A program made the translations under genes and the position numbers. Shown in pieces: positions 1 through 11,804 of a stretch of DNA of 64,000 nucleotides. Each line of letters begins with the position of its first letter. Within the stretch, counting starts at the first letter, position 1. This DNA comes from Boswellia sacra (taxonomy: Eukaryota > Streptophyta > Magnoliopsida > Sapindales > Burseraceae), in the NCBI GenBank assembly GCA_013180625.2, contig SNVD02013917.1, positions 1-64,000 of the forward strand, in the 5' to 3' direction. A model generated the notes under the pieces. It worked only from the letters and a program-made list of their open reading frames with translations. It was not told the origin of the DNA and searched no databases.

Positions 1-293
1 CTCATAATTATAACACTTTCTCATTAGCTTTGCATTCCAAATGCTCAAGGGTGCGTGAGCAGAGCAATTGGAAGTAAAATTAAAATTAATTAATTGGATG
101 AAAATGAAAGAGAAGGTTATACTATAAGCGGTTTTGTTTGATAAATTATTTAAATAAAATTTGACATGGTGAAAGTCTAGTTTAGGCCGGTAATAGTGCT
201 AATAATTTTCGGTTACCATTATTCTCATTTATCCCTCACATTTAATGTATATATTATTACATTCCTTCATTTTCTTAAAATAAAAAAAATATT
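1..293. other. AT-rich sequence, no gene seen
   Basis: No coding frame or RNA gene is recognisable here. It lacks the CCCGA-rich subterminal sequence found at the right end of the adjacent hAT element, so the left transposon end is not here. Confidence 0.5.
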
Positions 294-392
294 AATCAAA
301 TTTGACAATATTTCCAATTATGCATGAATCAAATTTGACAATATTTCCAATTATGCATGAATCAAATTTGACAATATTTCCAATCATGCATA
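294..392. repeat. 33-bp tandem repeat, three units
   Basis: Three head-to-tail units start at 294, 327 and 360. Each begins AATCAAATTTGACAATATTT. Units 1 and 2 are identical; the third carries a few changes near its end. Confidence 0.95.
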
Positions 393-569
393 CATGCATG
401 CACCAGTACCATTGCCTACCTTCTTCAATGTCAACAAGACAAAATTAAAATCTACATCATGCATGATCTTGTTAATTAATTTATCTAATGTATATATTGT
501 TTACATGTATCAAATTAATTAAACTTTCAAGTTGACAAAATGGTCTTGATGATGGTTTTTTCAGGTAGT

Positions 570-2665
570 ATGACTTCTGAATCAACTACTCCCGTTCCTA
601 TCGAGGACATCCCTGAAGAAGCGAGTAGTGAAATTGCTTCCCAAAAAAATAAGAGGAAAAAGCCTCAAGTATCCGGTGTATGGGATCATTACAAAAAAGT
701 TGGAGGAAATAAGTGTATATGTGGCTATTGTGGGGGGTCCTTCCTATGTGATAGTAAGAAGCACGGGACTAAAACATTGTGGAATCATTTATATAGATGT
801 CCAAAGTATATTTTGAGTGACAAACAAGCTGAGAAGGATGACAAACAAACAGTTCTTTCTTTCGGTCCAAAAAGGACAGAAAGTGGAACCGCGAGTAATC
901 TTGTAGGTATAGGCTTTGATAAGGAGGCAATTAGAAAGTCAGTTATGGAGATGATAGTTGTAGATGAGTTACCATTTAAGTTTGTAGAGAACAAAGGGTT
1001 TCGTCGTCTCATGCGAGTTGCTTGTCCAAAGTTTGAATGTCCATCAAGAATAACGGTAGCAAGGGAAATTTTCTCTTTGTTTTTGGGTGAGAAAGAAAAT
1101 TTGAAGAAGTATTTCAAAGTAAGCAAGGTTAGAGTGTCACTAACTACAGATATTTGGACTTCAATACAGAACTTAAATTACATGGTGATTACTGCACATT
1201 TCATTGATGATAACTGGAGATTACACAAAAGGATTTTGAGTTCCTCTCAAATTGTGAATCATAAAAGGGAAACTATTGGGAAGCAGATTGAGTCTTGCTT
1301 GCTTGACTGGGGATTAGAGAAAATATTTACAATCACAGTGGATAATGCTAGTGCAAATGAAGTGGCAATCAATTATGTGAAGAAAAAGGTACAGGGTTGG
1401 AAAAATAGTGGGCTGATTCTTAATGGGGATTACATGCATGTTCGTTGTCTTGCCCATATTGTTAATCTCATTGTTGGTGAGGGTTTAAAGGATCTTCATA
1501 AGTCCATTGCTAGTATTCGTAATGCTGTGCGTTATGTGAGATCATCTCCTGCAAGATTACAGAGATTTCAGTCTTGTGTTGAACATGAAAAAATTCAATA
1601 CAAGGGAAATTTAGTAATGGATGTACCCACTAGATGGAATGCTACATATTTGATGTTAGAGAGTGCTTTACATTTTCAAAAAGCACTTAACCGTTTGGAG
1701 GAAGAGGATGGACACTATAAACTCTACTTTGCAGAGGAGAAGACGTTAGGGCCACTTACAGAAGAGGATTGGGATCAAGGTAGATTGTTTGTTAGTTTTT
1801 TACATAATTTTTATGAAGTAACTCTAAAGTTTAGTGCTTCTTTGACTGTGACATCACATATTGCATTTAATGAGATATGGAGGATTCATAGTCAATTGAT
1901 TGAGTTGCAAGAACAAAGTAGTAGTGTTTTGTGTGATATGGCAAAAAATATGAAGAAGAAATTTGACAAGTACTTTGGGTCTTTTGATAGATTTAATGAG
2001 ATGTTGCTCATTACAGTTGTGCTTGATCCAAGATTCAAAATTAGGCACTTTGATTTTACTTGGAGAAGTTTTTGGGGTGATACTAAGACAGAGCAAATGA
2101 TAATGGGCCTTAAAATATTGTTAGTTAAGCTATATGAAACTTATAAGCCTTTAGTAGATAGCTCTTCAAAAGTGGCAAGGACTGAAGTGTCAAAACTCCT
2201 TGTCGGTCATAACCCAACCTCAACATTGAGTGATGAAGTTCAGCTGGTAAAGCCATGGGTAGATCCAGCTGTAAGGTTTATGAATAATTTGACGAAGTCA
2301 GAAACATCAAATGAGGTGGATACTTATTTAAAGAATGCCAATTTAGTGGGGCAGACTGAGGATTCTGATATCTTGGCTTGGTGGAAACTAAATGAAGGCA
2401 ATTTTCCAGTGTTATCATGTATAGCAAAGGATGTTCTTGCTATACCGGTCTCTACTGTTGCTTCAGAGTCAGCATTCAGTACTGGAGGCGGATTCTTGAC
2501 CAATTTAGAAGTTCATTAACTCCTAAAATGGTTGAATCTTTAATATGCTCACAGAATTGGTTAACTTCTACATTGATTGATGAAGTATTCCCAACTACAG
2601 AGACTGAAGAGGATGCTATTGGAGATTCTGTGGGTTTTTGTACTTCAATTGAGACAGGTAATTAG
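570..2665 (+). pseudogene. hAT-superfamily transposase, frameshifted
   Basis: Codes for a BED zinc-finger / RICESLEEPER-like hAT transposase of about 690 residues. An N-terminal BED finger shows the pattern C-x2-C, then H-x4-C (CICGYC ... HLYRC). It is followed by the transposase core and a C-terminal hAT dimerisation region (DVLAIPVSTVASESAFSTGG). ATG at 570 is preferred over the in-frame ATG-like codons upstream because TTTTTTCAG at 556-564 looks like a splice acceptor; an upstream exon may therefore be missing. The frame runs open to a stop at 2519. The dimerisation domain then continues in another frame (through 2665), where residues ILDQFRSSLTPKMVE resume. One base is missing near 2489, inside the GG-R turn of the conserved motif. 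The product would lack the end of the dimerisation domain, so this copy is probably inactive. Confidence 0.9.
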
Positions 2666-3055
2666 GGATTTTGATTAATAACTTAAAATATCATTTGCAG
2701 TTAACATTTTAAAGCATTCACTAACTACATTATATTCATTTGTGTTTGTTTGCCATTGATATAGAAGTTTTTAAATCAACCATAACAGCAGCTGATCGTA
2801 TGGAGCTTGATTGATGGGTGTCAATTTTATAGGTAATAACTAACTCAACATATTTTCATTACTGACTGCTAGTGCTCACACAAATTTATTTTTGTTTGAT
2901 GTTGTTAGAAATATAGAAGAGATGACTTTCTTCTTTATCAATCCGAGTAGGTGGAATGCTACATATTTGATGTGGTGGAGATTATGTCATGCTCCGTTTA
3001 AAACTTGGATTATTGTAATTTGCAATTTTGCATCTTAATTATATGTATTTTGTTT

Positions 3056-3170
3056 TACTTTGGAGTCTATATTTATGTGTTGTAGTTGTACTTTGGACTC
3101 TATATTTATGTGTTGTAGTTGTACCTTGGACTCTATATTTATGTCTTTTACTTTGGACTGTAACATTATA
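3056..3170. repeat. Imperfect ~36-bp tandem repeat in hAT 3' region
   Basis: About three units of TACTTTGGACTCTATATTTA followed by TGTGTTGTAG, downstream of the transposase and inside the element. Confidence 0.7.
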
Positions 3171-3409
3171 TTTATATGTTGTTAACTTAGATTTTGAGTA
3201 GCTTTCAAATGAAATGATATTGTATGTTAAGGGTGAGTATATATTAGGTTGAGACTTGAGAGTGCTTTTCCATTGTTTTAGCTTAGATAGGAGATATTGC
3301 TTGCTTGGGTTTATAATGTTTTATTTTTTGTTGTATTTATCTTTGAGTTTCATTACTTTCATAAGTAATTAGTCTTAATTTGTATATGTATATGATATAG
3401 ATTAATATA

Positions 3410-3722
3410 TATTAATGGGCCTTATTTTATATGTAGTATAGACTATTTTTTGTCAATGGGCCTTATTTTGCATATAATATAACTTTAAAAATATAAATGG
3501 GCCTTAATAAAATATTGTCAAACAATTTGGGCTAAACTGTTGAATTAGCCCATCATCCGACCCGACCAACCCGATCAATCTGACAAACCCGATCATCCGG
3601 GTTGGTCCCGGGTTTCAGATTTCATAAACCCGATTTCGGGTACAAAATCGAAAACCCGATCATGTTTCGGGTCGTGTCGGGTTGGGCCAAACCCGACCCG
3701 ACCCGACCCGTGAACACCCCTA
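3410..3722. mobile_element. Right terminus of the hAT element
   Basis: Three copies of AATGGGCCTTA (about 3414, 3458 and 3497) precede a GC-rich stretch of repeated CCCGA and its complement (about 3555-3710). The stretch ends TGAACACCCCTA, which on the other strand starts TAGGGGTGTTCA, the usual terminal inverted repeat of this plant hAT group. An 8-bp target duplicate would be CCTTGCAG at 3723-3730. I found no left TIR or matching 8-mer in 1-569, so the left end is lost or outside the window. Confidence 0.75.
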
Positions 3723-3730
3723 CCTTGCAG

Positions 3731-4500
3731 CATGCATGGGACTTATAGTCTCAAACTGAGACAACATTTTTTATTTTTAATTAAAATTAAAGTATAATAT
3801 AACGTAATAATTTTTAATTATATTTAAATATTTAATAAAATTAATTTTAATTGTTTCTTATAAAAATGATGAACTTATAATTAACATGAATATAAAAAAA
3901 TTAAATTAATAATATAAAAATAAATATAATCTAATAATACTTAAATACTAATTATTAATAAATTATAATATTTAATTTTGTATAATAATTAAATTTAATA
4001 TAAAATATAATTTATATTATTATTTATATAAAAATATCAATAAATATTTAATATTTAATTTTTATTCAAGTTAATTTTGAATAAAAATTAAATTAGTTTA
4101 TTTTTTTAAATTATTTTCTTAAAACTTATCATTTATGTTAATAGTTTGGTAACATATTACATCAAATATTAGATAGTATTATTTGATCCAGTTTCATATT
4201 GTATCAAATATAAGATAATACTATATGATTCAGTTCAATCTAATCCTAATTTTAATCACAATCTCAGTCTTAATCCAATCGAGTTCAATCAAATCCCAAC
4301 TCCTAAACGCGTTCTAATAGTTTATTAATTCAAATTTAAAGAAAAAAAAGGTTGATGATAGTTTACCATAAATTTTTTATATAATTTATTGTCAAATTTA
4401 TAATCTTGATCTCACAAGTATTATGGGTAAGATTAAAAATAAAAAAATTATAATAAATAAAATTAGTAAATTAACGACAAAAAAAATTTAAATTTCAAAA
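3731..4500. other. Very AT-rich intergenic DNA
   Basis: Nothing coding is seen. The sequence is low-complexity A+T with short imperfect repeats (for example ATCAAATATNAGATAATACTA around 4160-4220). Confidence 0.5.
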
Positions 4501-4640
4501 TTTAAATTTGTAAACAAACTAAAATATTAATCATTAATTAATATTATCGTTGCGTTTGCTCTGCGAGACACACTGATTCGCACGACTCCTAGTCTGGAAA
4601 TTGTGAATTCTGCCTGAGAAACAAATCGAATCGAATCAAA

Positions 4641-7600
4641 ATGGCGCAGCGAGAAGAGCAGGTTGGTTTTCTCTTCTTTTCTCCATCTGGGATATTTTTA
4701 CCCTTGTTTGAATGCTTTCTGGATATCCCAGGTTTTGGAAGAAGAGTGCTCATTTGTAAGAATCTTGATACTCAACAGGCCTATGCAACTGAATGCCCTT
4801 TCATTTCAAATGGTATGATTATTTTCCTTATCTTATCTCTTCCCAATTTTATTTTTGTTTTTATTAAAAAAATAATTCTCCGGATTCCAATTTTAGATTT
4901 CTCGGTTATTGGAGCTTTTCATACGCTATGAGAAGGATTCCAATGTCAAGCTTGTAATTCTGAAGGTATTCTTTTCTTTTTTATTAAAACCTTAAGTGAT
5001 TTATTAAACTGCAGCCGTGCCATGCCTCTCATGAATGTTTACTCATTTATCTGTAGGGACAAGGAAGAGCTTTTTGTGCAGGTGGCGATGTAGCAGCAGT
5101 CGTTCGTGATATTACTCAAGGTATATGATGAAAACACTGAGAATCTCACTTCATTTTGTCCGAGAGAAACTTTAATTCAACTCTTTCTGTCCCATAGGTG
5201 ACTGGAGGTCAGGTGCTAATTTCTTTTTCAACGAATTCATCTTGAATTATTTGATGGCAACTTACAGTAAACCCCAGGTGACCCACACCCACTTACATCA
5301 TGTTTCATCTTCGAAAGTTAGTTTCCTCTTCTTTTAATCCAAATTTATGCTTACACTTACCTTACAATTATCATTGAAGGTTTCCATTCTTAATGGAATT
5401 GTCATGGGAGGCGGGGCTGGTGCTTCAATCCATGGTAGATTCCGTGTTGCAACTGAGAAATCAGTACGTTTGATGCCTTCGTCTTTGTATATTTTTATAT
5501 TAGAAGCTTTTTTTTTTTTTAAAAAAATTTAATGGCTCTAATTTTATTAATAAACATCCCTTTATGTTCCACGCCTCTCCGCAGGTCTTTGCAATGCCTG
5601 AAACAGCATTGGGACTCTTCCCAGATGTAGGTGCCTCTTACTTCTTGTCAAGACTCCCGGGATTCTTTGGTAATGCTAGTTAAATTCTTGATTTCTTGTG
5701 CATGCTCTTAAATCTTAATATAGTTTAATGTTCTATACGAAATCTCCAGAACCTAACTGTTCCAAGGGGTAGATGATGTTCCTTTTCTTCAATAGTATGT
5801 GAGATCATAGTTACCTAGAGCCTTTGACTCGAATGGTGTCTCACCTCCTTATAAATATTTAGGTGGAGGTAAATTGTGAGCTTGCACCCCACTTCTAACC
5901 TTTTGCTACTAACAGCTAATCTTAACCTTAAGTGTTTAATCTCTTTCATGGGATTCAGAGAGGGGGCCTTCTCATCTGCATCCTTTGCAACGGGTTATTA
6001 TGGTCATAGGGTTATTTCTATGGTTGTGTACATTTTTGTAGCCAACACTAAACTGGCTTTTTTATTATTGGAAAAAAATAAGAAAAAGATCGTGTCTCAA
6101 CAATTCCTGTAACGTATACGTTTAAGTCTGCAATATGTTTGTTTTTCAGACATATGTCCTTGCAATTGTAGGTTTCATTTAAATAAATATTCCAAGATTG
6201 TTTGGTAATCTATATATAATATATTTTATTATATATTTACATGTACATAAAAGGTTGATCAAGAAAATAGCTTTGAGAAATTATGTAGACATAATATGAC
6301 CATGTCTTTTTTGGATGTGAAATAAATGAACTTTATGGGCTTGTGTTCGATAATTAAATTAGGACAACTTATTCAGAATTCAGACTTAAGATAAAGCTAA
6401 AATATTGATTAGTGTTAGTTAGAAAAACAAGCAAGTCAAAATATGTGAATGACTGAATTAAGTTAATTTCATACTTCAAATGTAAAACAAACAACTCCTA
6501 AACTTTGAGTTTTTATCTGTACATAACTATCTTATATAATCTTTGGCAGGAGAATATGTTGGTCTTACAGGTACAAGGTTGGATGGTGCTGAAATGGTTG
6601 CTTGCGGCCTTGCAACTCACTTCGTGCCCTCATCAGTATGCTTCCTTAATGATTAATATCATTGGATAGTACAATCAATGAAGTCAAAAATATTTGGTTC
6701 AAGCTGTTTATAAAATTTCTATTTATTCAATAAAGTTAATGGGATATTCAAATTAATACTGTTTACCAGAGCATGAAGTTCATCTTCATTGGAACTGGTA
6801 TTGGAATTGGCAATTAATTTGTCAGTGCCAGTCAAGTTTGTCTAAATCATTGAAAACCGTTTTTGTAACTTTGGTAAATCGTTGTTCTTTGACGAGCATT
6901 TCGTAATTATATGGGGTCTTCATCATTAGTTTGTTTTCTTGGACTTTATTTTGCTAGATTGGGCTAATACGTCCTTTTGTTTTTATTGTTTGAGTGATCT
7001 TGGCTATGTTGTGGTTGGTTTTGGGCCTATGCGCAATCGTTTTGTCTGGGGCCTTTGGCTTTTATTCTGTTTATTCGTTTGAAGCCTTTGAGCTTTGTTA
7101 TTTCCTTTTGGATTTGTGAGTACTAAATACTCTTCTTGGGGTATGCCCCTCGTATATTGTACTATCTTTTTTCTTTTTATGTGAATAGTAATTTTTTCAA
7201 AAAAAAAAATAATTACAGAATGGCTGCTATGATGGTTCATTTCAGCTCTCTCTCTCCTAGCTATGCATGTTTAATATTTATTTTTCTTATAATAATTTGA
7301 ACATTTATCTACTTAGATGCTAGCACTAATTTGTTTTACTTGATTAACAGAGGTTGTCTTTGTTAGAAGAAGCACTATGCAAGATAGATTCAAGTGATCT
7401 AGCAGTCATTTCTGCTCTTATTGATAGATATACTCAGCAACCTTATTTGAAAGACCATAGTGCTTGGCATCGGTTAGTTTTTGATTGATAAGTTTATATT
7501 CTCTTTGGATGATACAATATGAATATAGGCTTATTTATTACTGTAAGTTATAGACAAGGATTTTAAGTATCCTCTGGATCAGGTTAGTTTTTCGAAATAG

Positions 7601-10527
7601 CAGTTTTGCCCTTACTTATTAACTTATTATACTTAAAAGTGTGACTTATTTTCTGGAGCTAGGAGGCTGTCAAAGTCCAACTACTGATCTTGTAAATGTA
7701 CTTTATGTAAAATTTCCATCTGTTAAGTTTTTGTCTTATCCTAGTCTGCACTTTAAGATTTGAAGATATGCATAATAAACTCTTTGGGTAATTATTATGG
7801 ACCCTCGTAGCGTTAAGTGAAATTACAGCCCTCCTCTAAAGGATTTCAGAAATCATCACAAATCTTCAGTCATCTGTTTTAGTATGTTAAACTTAATGGT
7901 TTAGGGGTTATGTGATCATTTTTTGAAAGTGTTTGGGTTGCTTTGTTTTGGGTGGTTGGGATTGGTTGGGGTGGTGCGGGTGGGTCATTGGGGGGTGGTG
8001 GGTTGTGGGGTAGCAGTCTGCAATCATCACAAAACACCCTAAGCTATTAAAGTTGACAAACTTTACTAATGACAGGGTTTTGTGATGATTTTTGAAACCC
8101 TTTGAGGGGGGTCTATAATTAGCCTTAATTTTTAGCAGGTCCATGAAAATTAAGCTACATTGTTTGGAATACAAAATAGCCAATCTAAAATTGATGTTTT
8201 CTGATCCTAATTTTTAGTGGTTATCTGTCTGTAGGACGGGTGTTATTGAAAAGTGCTTTTCTCGAGAAACAGTTGAAGAAATTTTTTCTGCCTTGGTGAG
8301 TTAAGGATGTGGATTGGTTTTGTATCAAGATCTTTCTAATATATTTCCGAGTTCTACTGAACAGGCGGTGGGGAAGTTGTTCCCTTTATGTACTTCTTTT
8401 GTTCTGGGGTTCCCCCGCCCTTATGCTTTTCTTGTTAAATTTTATCTACTTAAAAGTAGATATGAGTTAGAGATTTTATTATTATTTTCAATACTTTTAT
8501 GAAGTTCATGTGAGATTTTAGATAAATTTTTTTGGGGTAAATGGATCCGTCTTACACTTGCTAATCTGTAGGAGAGAGAGAACGTAGGTAAGGCGGATGC
8601 GTGGATCTCTGACACTATACAGACTTTGAAGAAGGCTTCACCAACAAGTCTGAAAATTACTCTAAGATCGGTATATGATTTGCATGGCTTTAATTACCTC
8701 ATTTTGCTAACAAATAAAGTTACAATTACGAAACTGTTGGTACTTCAGTTGCATAGGATTGTTTTTAGTTGATTTAAGTTTCTGTTGCTTTTCCTTAAAT
8801 AAAACACTGTTTGCATTCTCTTATCTCTTATTATCACATTTTCCTTAGTTGACTTGAAGCTTTCCAAATATGTTGTCAAATCGTGTTGTAGTTGCTTTAT
8901 GAAAACATGATTTTTGCAATACTATTTACAAACTCAGGTTTTAAGAGTTGAAGTTGAATAGGTCTTATTTTCAAATCCTTTCTTCTAAGAAGAAAAGGAT
9001 AGGATGTAAAATTCTATAACTTTATATGATTTTGTGATGTTCGAATATCTCTTCAAAACATTACGGGAAAATATTTTTGTCCATTTTGTTGTGAATTTTG
9101 GTTTTAAGCATCCTTTGTTTTAACATACAATGTGAGAGATGCATGGGCACATAAGTTTAAGATTTTCCCAAAAACTTTCTGTGAAGATGATTCTATTGGG
9201 GAGTAAGTTGTATGTGACAGCATTGTTCTTACGTTGAGAATTGTGCATTTTTAAAGATTGCACAGGGAATATGACTGACAAATTGTAGTTGGTAATGTCT
9301 CTTGCATTTGTCAACTCATATTCAGTTTTGTATAGCACCAATGGTTAGATGAGTTCGTGTGGTTTAAATTTGGTCTATTATGCATTGATGGTTTTGCAAC
9401 CTTTTTGGACACATGATGGTCATTTAGTTTTCAATATGGACACAAGTTTTTTTGGTCAATTTCTGATTCAAGTTTAGATGTGTAACCAGCTATTTATGTC
9501 AGTTTGAAGTTCTTTGAGGTCCTAACTGTGGCAATGTTGAGGGAGATTCTACTGGAATAGTCAGGTTCAGCCTTAAGGGCACAAGTTTTTTTTGCAACTC
9601 TTTCAAGTAGGTTTCTACTAGTCTACAGCCAATTCAATGAATTGTACATTAAACTTTTTTTTCCCCTCATCGTAATAAATAAAAGAGTAGCGGTTACATG
9701 TTTAGAATTTCCGGTAGGGGTGACATAAAAATATTCTTGTTGATCATGAATTGGTGGTTGTGGCCTGTGGGGAAGTCAGCTAATTTAGTAGGTAAAGCTT
9801 TTATATGACTGCGCAATATCTGCATAAAAGAAAATAATCGACCATCTATTTGAGCTCACTAAAGGCATTATTGGGAACGCAAGATAATAGATTGCATAAA
9901 ACAAGTTAGTTTGAAATGTTGGGAATTTCAGTTCCTCTGATAAATTTATGGGTAAAGACATGAATTGAGAATTATCATATGAAGAGCTTTTTGGAAGTTT
10001 TTGAACATTTGCAATTTAAAGCTAATTTTGCTCCTCTTATTTCAGATTAGAGAAGGAAGGCTCCAAAGTGTTGGTCAATGCCTTATTCGTGAGTATAGAA
10101 TGGTTTGTCATGTCATGAGGGGAGAAGTTAGCAAGGACTTTTTTGAGGTTCTCACGTCGCTTAAATATATGTTTTCTAATATCTTCCTTCATAGGATTGT
10201 CTCTAAAACCTCATCTTTTAATGCAGGGTTGCAGGGCCATACTATTAGATAAGGATAGGAACCCAAAGGTTTTTCTATCTGTGCATCATAGTTGTTATTC
10301 ACCATTAATTTCTGTTACATAAGGTTTCAATACGTAAATTGACCCTTCTTTTCTTGGGGTTGGGGATCCCTACTTGTTTTTCCATGCAGTGGCAGCCATC
10401 TAAATTGGAGCTTATTAGTGACAGTATGGTTGACAAATACTTCTCCACAGTGAGTGATGACAAATGGGAAGATCTAAAGCTGCCTGCTCGGTCCAATTTG
10501 CCTGCTTCTGCCATTGCCAAACTTTGA
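4641..10527 (+). CDS. CHY1: 3-hydroxyisobutyryl-CoA hydrolase-like protein, peroxisomal (CHY1 type)
   Basis: Crotonase-fold thioesterase of the HIBYL-CoA hydrolase family, which removes CoA in valine and related branched-chain degradation. Fourteen exons join in frame: 4641-4661, 4732-4812, 4897-4965, 5057-5120, 5198-5277, 5380-5463, 5585-5669, 6550-6635, 7351-7472, 8235-8295, 8572-8670, 10046-10147, 10227-10268, 10390-10527. They give 377 residues, close to the ~378 of Arabidopsis CHY1. Oxyanion-hole motifs are FCAGGD (about 63-68) and GGGAG (115-119). The paired acidic residues expected for hydrolysis, not hydration, are E139 (MPET) and D147 (FPDVG). The C-terminus is AKL, a type 1 peroxisomal signal, and there is no transit peptide. 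The AATAAA at 10768 is a plausible poly(A) signal. It faces a near-identical copy at 11805-18150. Specific substrate is inferred from the family. Confidence 0.88.
6911..7209 (+). mobile_element. 5'-truncated LINE-like insertion in intron 8
   Basis: About 299 bp ending in a run of A (7199-7209), flanked by TAATTAT (6904-6910) and TAATTAC (7210-7216). The paralogous intron on the minus strand has one uninterrupted TAATTAT at this point, so this is an insertion with a target duplication. The T-rich 3' part with GGGGTATGCCCCTC before the tail resembles the 3' UTR of plant non-LTR retrotransposons; that family call is from memory. Confidence 0.72.
7786..8138. mobile_element. Foldback/MITE-like element in intron 9
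   Basis: The ends are imperfect inverted repeats. 7819-7863 (GAAATTACAGCCCTCC ... CATCACAAA) matches the reverse complement of about 8080-8125. A G-rich centre (GGGTGGTTGG, GGGGGGTGGT) lies between. The minus-strand paralogue keeps only the left part and lacks about 250 bp from 7894 onward. The element therefore predates the duplication and was trimmed there, or the right part was added here later. Confidence 0.55.
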
Positions 10528-10535
10528 GCGTTACT

Positions 10536-11796
10536 GAAAAGAGGGTTGTATTTTACTCAACAGAACTTGCAACTTTATCGCAAGAGAATTAGTTTGAGAT
10601 TGTCTCACGACAGCATATATTGGAAGTGTTATGCCTCCAGTTTCATGTGTAAACTGGATGCTTTCGCAATTCTTCAACGTAATTTATGAGTCAGTCAGCA
10701 AATAAGTTTGATGAGTTCGTGCGGCCAGGACATGTATCGAGGGAAAATTTGGTGTAAATATCATTTCAATAAAATTATTGTACGTTTCACCGCTGACGGA
10801 TATCTTTTCCTTTACAGAAATAATGTGATATTCTAGTCCATTCCTATTATTTCGATGTGGAGAGATATTTTCGGTTTCGAAATTGAGCGTATGGCTGCTT
10901 CTCTCTCATTTTGATTTGATGTTTAGACTGCACAGAATAGTATTCCCAGATTGGGCTTTCCGGCATTTGGGTCAATTGGAACCCCTTAACAACGATAAAC
11001 CTTAAGTCAATGTAATGGATTGGGGTTGGTTCAACTAAGCCTACGGCCCACTCATAGCCAGCCCTTACCAGGCTATCAAATAACTACAATTTGTTGAGTA
11101 CGGTTCAACTGGCTCCTCGCGTGTGAAACTTTTGTTTCTATTTTATAATCATTTTAGCACATCACGTATAAGGAAATACTGTTTAGATTTTAGAATCAAA
11201 CTTTTATGATATGCCACAGATAGTTTGCATTCTAAAGGGATACATTTGATAGTTACTTCGGCTTCGGCTTCGGCTTCGGCTTTTGAACCAGCATCAAGAT
11301 GGCTCCGGTCCATGTTTTCTTTCATTTTTCTAGAAGAAATTCATGGTGGTACTTAAATTAGTTTTCCGCTGCCTTTTTTTTATTATTATTTAAAAGCATA
11401 GTAAGTGGCTTACGATTTACGATAGGTATATAAAAAGAATATTTGATGAGAACTATTCAAAATACTGATACAGAATAATTAGATTGGGGAACCAATCAAA
11501 CCCGATTAAACAATTTCTCGTCAAACTTTGGAAGTTGAATGAGGGGCTTGCATTAACTTAATTTAGATAAAAGAACAAGGAGCAAGTTACTAAAGATTTT
11601 CTTATCTGCTCTGTAAAATCAATATTTCAACAAGGGTAATCGAATTGAGTTACCAATTCTTGAAAAGTGAAGTAAGATTTTATTTCTTAGTTTTCTTTTA
11701 TTTTTCTATTATATATATGTAAGTCTCAAATATCAATAATACACAACTTTCACCTTCTCTTGTCCATCTATTTTTTTTTCCTTCTCTTTTAACATC
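10536..11796. other. Spacer between the inverted CHY1 copies
   Basis: Contains the 3' UTR of the plus-strand gene (AATAAA at 10768-10773) and the 3' flank of the minus-strand copy. No other gene is seen. A TTCGGC hexanucleotide repeat of about four units lies at 11257-11282. The spacer would form the loop of any read-through hairpin. Confidence 0.7.
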
Positions 11797-11804
11797 AATA
11801 ATGC

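Larger units (their letters stand above)
4500..10535 (+). repeat. Left arm of a large inverted duplication
   Basis: Pairs with 11797-18290 in reverse orientation. Homology begins about 140 bp upstream of the start codon (shared AAACAAACTAAAATATTAAT) and runs through all exons and introns. It stops a few bases after the stop codon (TTTGAGC shared, then the copies diverge). This arm carries insertions the other lacks at 6911-7209 and about 7894-8140. Confidence 0.93.

Noticed and set aside
785..1126. 113-codon antisense open frame
   Set aside because: Lies wholly within the hAT transposase coding region on the other strand and resembles no family.
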